DNA of 20,368 nt from Betaproteobacteria bacterium (GTDB lineage Bacteria > Pseudomonadota > Gammaproteobacteria > Burkholderiales > Casimicrobiaceae): contig VBCZ01000298.1 in assembly GCA_005889025.1 (NCBI GenBank), positions 1-20,368 of the forward strand, read 5' to 3'. The first letter of the stretch is position 1. Each line of letters opens with the position of its first letter. Of the stretch, positions 16,549 through 20,368 are shown one piece after another. The position numbers and the translations under genes are program-made. Under the pieces are notes generated by a model, which was given only the letters and a program-made list of their open reading frames with translations, was not told the DNA's origin and ran no database searches.

Positions 16549-16634
16549 AAGTCACCCGCAACACGTATCGAACCGGCTCTGCGACACTATCCCGCAGGGC
16601 CACCCACTTTGCACCGCAGACAAAGGAGTCTCCC

Positions 16635-16961
16635 ATGACCAAACACACTGCTGATACGAACCGGCGTCGTTTTATCAAGCTCACCGTCACTGGGCTGGCC
16701 GCCGCGCCATTGGCCAACGCAATGTTCAGCGAAAGCGCCGAGGCAGCCGACATGGTCAGCGAGTCCGAGCCGACGGCAGTGGCGCTGAAGTACAAGATGG
16801 ATGCCACCAAGGCCCCCGAACGCAAGGATAAGAGTGCCTTCTGCAACAACTGCAGCCTCTATACCGGCAAGCCTGGTGATGCCAACGGCCCCTGCACTGT
16901 TTTCGGAGGCAAGCTCGTCAGCTCCAAGGGCTGGTGCGCTTCCTGGGTCAAGAAAGCCTAA
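16635..16961 (+). CDS. High-potential iron-sulfur protein (HiPIP), Tat-exported
   Basis: This 108-residue precursor of a periplasmic [4Fe-4S] electron carrier has a twin-arginine signal (RRRFIK at residues 10-15, then a short hydrophobic stretch LTVTGLAAAPLANA). That fits export of a pre-folded cluster protein. The four cluster cysteines are Cys70, Cys73, Cys87 and Cys101 in the order C-x2-C-x13-C-x13-C, with the family's GWCxSW-type C-terminus (KGWCASWVKK). AAAGGAG six bases before ATG 16635 decides the start; an upstream in-frame ATG at 16539 overlaps the previous gene and would bury the Tat signal. Its place just after the oxidase genes suggests it donates electrons to that oxidase. HiPIP-to-caa3 transfer is known in Rhodothermus marinus. 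The role here is inferred. Confidence 0.95.
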   Translation: MTKHTADTNRRRFIKLTVTGLAAAPLANAMFSESAEAADMVSESEPTAVALKYKMDATKAPERKDKSAFCNNCSLYTGKPGDANGPCTVFGGKLVSSKGWCASWVKKA

Positions 16962-16966
16962 ACAAT

Positions 16967-17143
16967 AGGGGACAGACCACGGTTTCCCCGTGGGGCATGA
17001 CCGTGAGTTCGGCGGTTTGGTCAGCCGATCGTCGGAGGCGGGCACCGGCACCAGTGTCTGATCCAAGCAAGTCCGCGCTATGCTGGTCCGGTTTGTGTCA
17101 GGGACAGCGATGTAAACCGGCGATAAACCGTGGTCTGTCCCCT
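16967..17143. repeat. 177-bp MITE/REP-like element with 19-bp terminal inverted repeats
   Basis: AGGGGACAGACCACGGTTT (16967-16985) is repeated exactly in inverted orientation at 17125-17143 (AAACCGTGGTCTGTCCCCT), with 139 bases between. Inside, CCGGTTT (17088-17094) pairs with AAACCGG (17114-17120), and the loop carries a smaller TGTC-AGG-GACA stem. There is no open frame of note and no target-site duplication. Sequences with GGGGACAGACCACG ends are, from memory, common near REP-associated tyrosine transposases (RAYTs) in proteobacteria, so this may be mobilised in trans. It begins five bases after the HiPIP stop and could also end that transcript. Confidence 0.75.
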
Positions 17144-17278
17144 GATACACCCGCGGTTTATCTGTATCCCCGAGCGAGCGCCTTCACGTGCCATCCGTCT
17201 TGGCGCTGAAGCCCACCTACTGGTTCCGCGATACCCGCGCGGTCATCTCCGTCAGCGCGCAAAACTGCGGCCGCGTCG

Positions 17279-17847
17279 TTATTGCCTTGCGACGTGTTTC
17301 GCTGTCTTGAGCATCGCCAGGGCATCGCGAACAATCTGCGCCTGGCCGTCGCGGGTGAGGATTGTGAAACTGACGGCGAGGCCGCCTGCCTTGAACATCC
17401 CGTGCGTCAGAAATTTATAGTCTCCGGGCCGCGGCGCCTGGTCGGTCGCCGAGAAATAAAAACCCGGGCCGGGATTTCAATCTTGACGAGATCAATCTGT
17501 TTCTCAACCGCACTCGGCTTGACGCCTTCAAGGTACTTTTCGACTCGCTCCCGCATGGACCTCTCCTCGGCAGCCGGGCCTGCGGGAACTTCTTCCCATG
17601 TGGGGGTCACTGAGACCTCAAAAGGCGTTCCTTGAGTCCACCCGAAAACGATTGTTGGAGGCCCCGGCTCGCTCGGTCGACGCCGCACGATCTCGCTCCA
17701 GCTCGCGGGAGCTTGAAGTTCGAGGAAGCCATATTCCGGAATCGCGTACCGCCGGGCGGTCGACTCCCCCGCAGGCGATGCCGGGAATGCCAAGGCGCAT
17801 AGGATGATGGTGGCTAGAGACCAATGAAACGGAAGGTGGGTGTGCAT
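17279..17847 (-). pseudogene. Secreted protein gene broken by a one-base frameshift
   Basis: Starting at ATG 17847 the frame encodes a signal peptide (about residues 1-26, LATIILCALAFPASPA) and a domain with YAIPEYGFLELQAPASW, FGWTQGTPFEVSVTP and VEKYLEGVKPSAVEKQ. It stops early at 17407 after an Arg-rich tail. From about 17473 the next frame continues naturally with GPGFYFSATDQAPRPGDYK, then FLTHGMFKAGGLAVSFTIL and DALAMLKTAKHVARQ, to TAA at 17279-17281. The total of 569 bases is one short of 190 codons, so a single base, most simply one C of a C-run at 17471-17473, is missing. The restored protein would have 189 residues. It looks like a conserved periplasmic protein, possibly with a PsbP/DcrB-like fold; no function was recognised. 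Sequencing error and true decay cannot be told apart here. Confidence 0.75.
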
Positions 17848-18087
17848 TATGGTGGTCTTCCGGAAGCTTTAAGTCGGTGCGCCCCAGGCGGCATTTTGAG
17901 AAAAACATTTTCCGCGGCCAACCGTGGAAGACAAGCGATCGGCAGCGCCGCTGGCGGGAGACGCCGGTCAGCGGTATTCTCACGAGCTGGCTTCGCTGCT
18001 CCAGCTGCAAGACGCCTGCGGCTCACCTACCCGCATGGCGCGCGATCGCTTTAGGTGCAGCTGAAACGCTATCGAAGGGATAGAGAG

Positions 18088-18594
18088 ATGCGCCACTACA
18101 CGTTCTCAGCCTTCATCCTTTTGTCCACGTGCTGCTCGCTGCCCGCGGCCGCGTTCACAGCCGGTGCTCCGGCGACAGGCCTGCCCAACGCCGCAGAATA
18201 CAGCTCAACGCTGCTCCCCGAATTGGCCGGAGTCGTGTCGTGGAAAGCTCTCGCGCAGGTCGAAGCGGTAAATCGGGGAGGGAAGATGGTACCGGAATTC
18301 AGCCGTGAGATCCTCGGACTGGACAAGCAAGTCGTGCGCATCTACGGCTTCATGCTGCCTTTGGAAATGACCGACCAGCAAAAGCACTTCTTGATTTCAG
18401 CCGTGCCCGCCTCCTGCCCGTTCTGCATGCCTGCGGGGCCGGAATCGATCGTCGAAGTGATGACCAGCAAAGCGGTCAAATTCGGCATCGAGCCCATCAT
18501 CATGGCCGGCAAGCTAAGCCTGCTCAAGGATGATCAGTCCGGTATGTTGTACCGGTTGACCGATGCAGAGCTCGTCCCCGCCTCGGTGAAATAA
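18088..18594 (+). CDS. DUF3299 domain exported protein
   Basis: This 168-residue protein has a signal peptide (about 1-22, FILLSTCCSLPAAAF) and a DUF3299-type domain. The characteristic run is VVRIYGFMLPLEMTDQQKHF, then ASCPFCMPAGPESIVEV with a C-x2-C pair at Cys110 and Cys113, and LYRLTDAELV at the end. The Cys pair might bind metal or act as a redox centre in the periplasm. The family has no firmly assigned role known to me. AAGGGATAGAGAG before ATG 18088 supports the start. It is divergent from the frameshifted gene across 240 bases and lies about 300 bases upstream of the methyltransferase gene. Confidence 0.85.
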   Translation: MRHYTFSAFILLSTCCSLPAAAFTAGAPATGLPNAAEYSSTLLPELAGVVSWKALAQVEAVNRGGKMVPEFSREILGLDKQVVRIYGFMLPLEMTDQQKHFLISAVPASCPFCMPAGPESIVEVMTSKAVKFGIEPIIMAGKLSLLKDDQSGMLYRLTDAELVPASVK

Positions 18595-18893
18595 TTCCAT
18601 CGCGGGTGCGGCAGACGATTCGGGTGAAGCGGGCGCTAGGTGACATAGCGACACTCGTCATCCCGCTCCGGCCGATAGGCCCGCCAGGCGTTGGAGCGCT
18701 ACCACGTGCCGCGCAGAAACGCATCGCAGAAGCGATGGCAGCGAGTAGCAAATTCTCAGTCACGTCTCTCACGCGCCAACGCGTTCGGCGCCGCGATTGC
18801 GATCGTCACGCTGGACACGGGAGGAGTCGCGCTATCGCGAAAGTCTCCCGCATCGATCAGCAATTCGATATGACCGACAGATCGATCTGTGCG
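18595..18893. other. Intergenic stretch with no recognised gene
   Basis: These 299 bases between the DUF3299 and methyltransferase genes read through in the methyltransferase frame, but the codons give an Arg-rich, unconserved sequence without a ribosome-binding site. No promoter was convincing. A 14-bp perfect palindrome, ACAGATCGATCTGT, lies at 18877-18890, directly before the chosen start at 18894; one such site is expected by chance in a window of this size. Confidence 0.5.
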
Positions 18894-19691
18894 ATGACAG
18901 CCATCCGCGCCAACGGTCGCGCTGCCGTGACACGTTTGCTCGCGCTGGCGTTTGCCGGCGCACTCGCCAGCCAGGCGTTTGCCGCATCGCCACCTGAGGT
19001 GCTGCTGCAGGGCGAGGCAAGCCAAAGGAATACACGGCGCCCCGCCGTGGACGAGGATCGCCGTTTGCGAGATGACCGCGCTGCCATGGTGCGCACGCAG
19101 ATCGCGGCTCGTGGCATCCGGAATGAGGCTGTCCTTGCGATCATGGACCGCGTGCCGCGCCATGAATTCGTGCCGACGGACCAGGTACGCGCGGCATACC
19201 AAGACGCGCCCTTGCCCATCGGCCACGGGCAGACTATTTCCCAGCCCTACATCGTTGCCTACATGACCGAGATGTTGCGCTTGGAGCCCCGCGATCACGT
19301 GCTCGAAATCGGCACGGGCTCCGGATATCAGGCGGCGATTCTCGCGGAACTTGCCAAGGATGTCGTCACCATCGAAATCATCAAGCCGCTCGCGGAGGAC
19401 GCTGCGAAACGGCTCGAGCGCCTCGGTTATCGAAATATCACGGTGCTGCACGGCGACGGCTACTTCGGCTCTGAAAGCGCTGCGCCGTACGATGCTATTG
19501 TCGTCACGGCCGCCGCTACGCATGTGCCGCCGCCGCTGGTCGCGCAGCTCAAGCCTGGCGGCCGGATGGCGATACCGGTCGGCGAGACGTGGGCGCAGAA
19601 TCTGCTACTGATCGAAAAGGACAAGGACGGCAAGCTCACCACCCGCAACTTGCTGCCGGTGCGCTTCGTGCCCTTGACGCGTGGACGCTGA
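18894..19691 (+). CDS. pcm: Protein-L-isoaspartate O-methyltransferase with N-terminal signal peptide
   Basis: This enzyme repairs isomerised Asp/Asn residues by methylating L-isoaspartate with S-adenosylmethionine. The type I PIMT features are present: RVPRHEFVP, AYQDAPLPIGHGQTISQPYI (Ser about 116), the SAM-binding VLEIGTGSGYQ (from about residue 136), VLHGDGYFG, and APYDAIVVTAA with LKPGGRMAIPVG. From ATG 18894 the product is 265 residues and starts with a signal-like segment (TRLLALAFAGALASQAFA, cleavage near residue 30). Canonical cytosolic Pcm has no such segment. ATG 18870 would only add eight residues; the frame stays open upstream to 18606 without family sequence. A periplasmic location is predicted, but SAM supply there is unexplained. 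The stop overlaps the next gene by 11 bases. Confidence 0.9.
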   Translation: MTAIRANGRAAVTRLLALAFAGALASQAFAASPPEVLLQGEASQRNTRRPAVDEDRRLRDDRAAMVRTQIAARGIRNEAVLAIMDRVPRHEFVPTDQVRAAYQDAPLPIGHGQTISQPYIVAYMTEMLRLEPRDHVLEIGTGSGYQAAILAELAKDVVTIEIIKPLAEDAAKRLERLGYRNITVLHGDGYFGSESAAPYDAIVVTAAATHVPPPLVAQLKPGGRMAIPVGETWAQNLLLIEKDKDGKLTTRNLLPVRFVPLTRGR

Positions 19692-20368
19692 CGGGCGGCT
19701 GCCTTCCGCCGCCGACAGACCCTCTTGGCTACATTTGGCGGCGTTGTTCGGCTTGTCGGCGGCAACGCTTGCATTCGAAGTCCTGCTGCTGCGGCTGTTC
19801 GAGTTCAGCCACTGGCATTACTTCGCCGGCTTCGCTATTGCACTCGCGTTGCTGGGCCTTGGCGCCGCGGGTACCACGCTCGCGTTGCTCGGTGCTCGAT
19901 CGGAGCGCTGGGGTGACGGCTGGTTTCTCGGCGGCCTGCTCGCGGCCGCGCTCGGCCTCTACGTTGTCCTCTGCTTGCAGGCGTATGTCGCTCTGCGTCC
20001 GATATTCGCGGCCTGGGACGCGCGCGAGCTCGGCAAGCTGCTGCTCGTGGACATCGCAGCGTTCCTACCCTTTTACGGGGCCGGCCTCGCGATTGGCCAG
20101 GTGTTCATCCGATGGCCTCGCCACGCCCGCAAGCTATACGCATTCAACCTGCTCGGCTCCGGCGCCGGCAGTATCGCGGCCAGCCTGCTGCTCGCGTTCG
20201 GGTCGATCGCTGCCGCGCTCGCGCTCGTCGCGTTGCTGCTCCTGTTACTGGGCACCGGTGTCGCACTCGCTCAACGGCAACGACTGGCCGCAGCCTTTTG
20301 CCTGATCGCCTTGCTACCGGCGGTGCTTTTGACCTGGCGGCCGCCGGCGCCCGCGGTGTCCGACTTCA
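19681..20368 (+). CDS. Spermidine synthase-like membrane protein, N-terminal part (3' end outside window)
   Basis: The frame opens at GTG 19681, with a stop in the same frame at 19675, and continues past the window edge. The visible 229 residues are mostly membrane helices. The first helix region, ATLAFEVLLLRLFEFSHWHY, then FAGFAIALALLGLGAAGTTL, is typical of the large multi-spanning proteins whose soluble C-terminal half resembles spermine/spermidine synthase. Further helices follow, with loops such as RHARKLYAFNLLGSGAGSIA. The aminopropyltransferase-like half, if present, is outside the window. Its start overlaps the methyltransferase stop by 11 bases, so the two are probably co-translated. 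Substrate and function are unknown. Confidence 0.8.
   Translation, partial: MDADGRLPSAADRPSWLHLAALFGLSAATLAFEVLLLRLFEFSHWHYFAGFAIALALLGLGAAGTTLALLGARSERWGDGWFLGGLLAAALGLYVVLCLQAYVALRPIFAAWDARELGKLLLVDIAAFLPFYGAGLAIGQVFIRWPRHARKLYAFNLLGSGAGSIAASLLLAFGSIAAALALVALLLLLLGTGVALAQRQRLAAAFCLIALLPAVLLTWRPPAPAVSDF

Noticed and set aside
16539..16634. Upstream in-frame start of the HiPIP gene
   Set aside because: It overlaps the previous gene, has no ribosome-binding site, and would place 32 residues before the Tat motif; AAAGGAG before 16635 is decisive.
17144..17278. Possible short coding remnant (for example KPTYWFRDTRAVISVSAQNC on the + strand)
   Set aside because: No start with a ribosome-binding site and no recognised family; it overlaps the 3' side of the frameshifted gene in part, so it was left uncalled.
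18877..18890. Perfect 14-bp palindrome ACAGATCGATCTGT directly before the methyltransferase start
   Set aside because: About one perfect 14-bp palindrome is expected by chance in 20 kb, and no promoter elements accompany it, so it is not called as an operator.

Overview
The window looks like a GC-rich (about 60% by eye) chromosomal segment from a Gram-negative, aerobically respiring proteobacterium, probably beta or gamma. The pointers are an outer-membrane TonB-dependent receptor, a CuA-type cytochrome oxidase with a c-type haem tail on subunit II, a Tat-exported high-potential iron-sulfur protein (HiPIP), and a periplasmic-type DUF3299 protein. No tRNA, rRNA, CRISPR array or intact transposase gene was seen.

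Left part (1-8540, all +): the 3' part of a dienelactone-hydrolase-like enzyme, a TonB-dependent receptor, an SGNH/GDSL esterase, an MFS transporter and a GH78 alpha-L-rhamnosidase. Read together this is a small uptake-and-degradation locus for a rhamnosylated, possibly acylated, compound. The receptor would bring it across the outer membrane and the MFS protein across the inner membrane. The esterases and the rhamnosidase, which shows no signal peptide, would then act in the cytoplasm. The MFS reading frame has lost its natural end and runs about 440 bases into the rhamnosidase gene in another frame.

Middle (8655-10211): a stand-alone two-CBS protein (+), then a convergent haem O synthase gene (ctaB, -). 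An AT-rich promoter island at about 10380-10425 separates ctaB from the oxidase genes.

Oxidase block (10498-16961, +): a possible 53-codon leader ORF overlapping the start of coxB, then coxB (CuA domain plus two cytochrome c domains), ctaD (all metal ligands and K/D-channel residues present), a divergent COX3-family protein without the conserved Glu, a canonical coxC, and a His-rich subunit IV. A two-TM protein of unknown function and a HiPIP follow. The arrangement suggests a caa3-like oxidase fed by HiPIP and/or its own dihaem tail. Subunit order and the two COX3 proteins recall the CoxMNOP-type oxidases. No assembly factors (Cox11, Surf1, Sco, CtaA) are in the window.

Right part (16967-20368): a 177-bp MITE/REP-like element with perfect 19-bp terminal inverted repeats; a secreted-protein gene on the - strand broken by a one-base frameshift; a DUF3299 exported protein; a protein-L-isoaspartate methyltransferase with an apparent signal peptide; and, overlapping its stop codon, the start of a multi-spanning spermidine-synthase-like membrane protein cut by the window edge.

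The points most worth checking are the oxidase/HiPIP unit with its leader ORF and unequal COX3 pair, the frameshifted - strand gene, the MFS read-through, the exported methyltransferase and the palindromic element.
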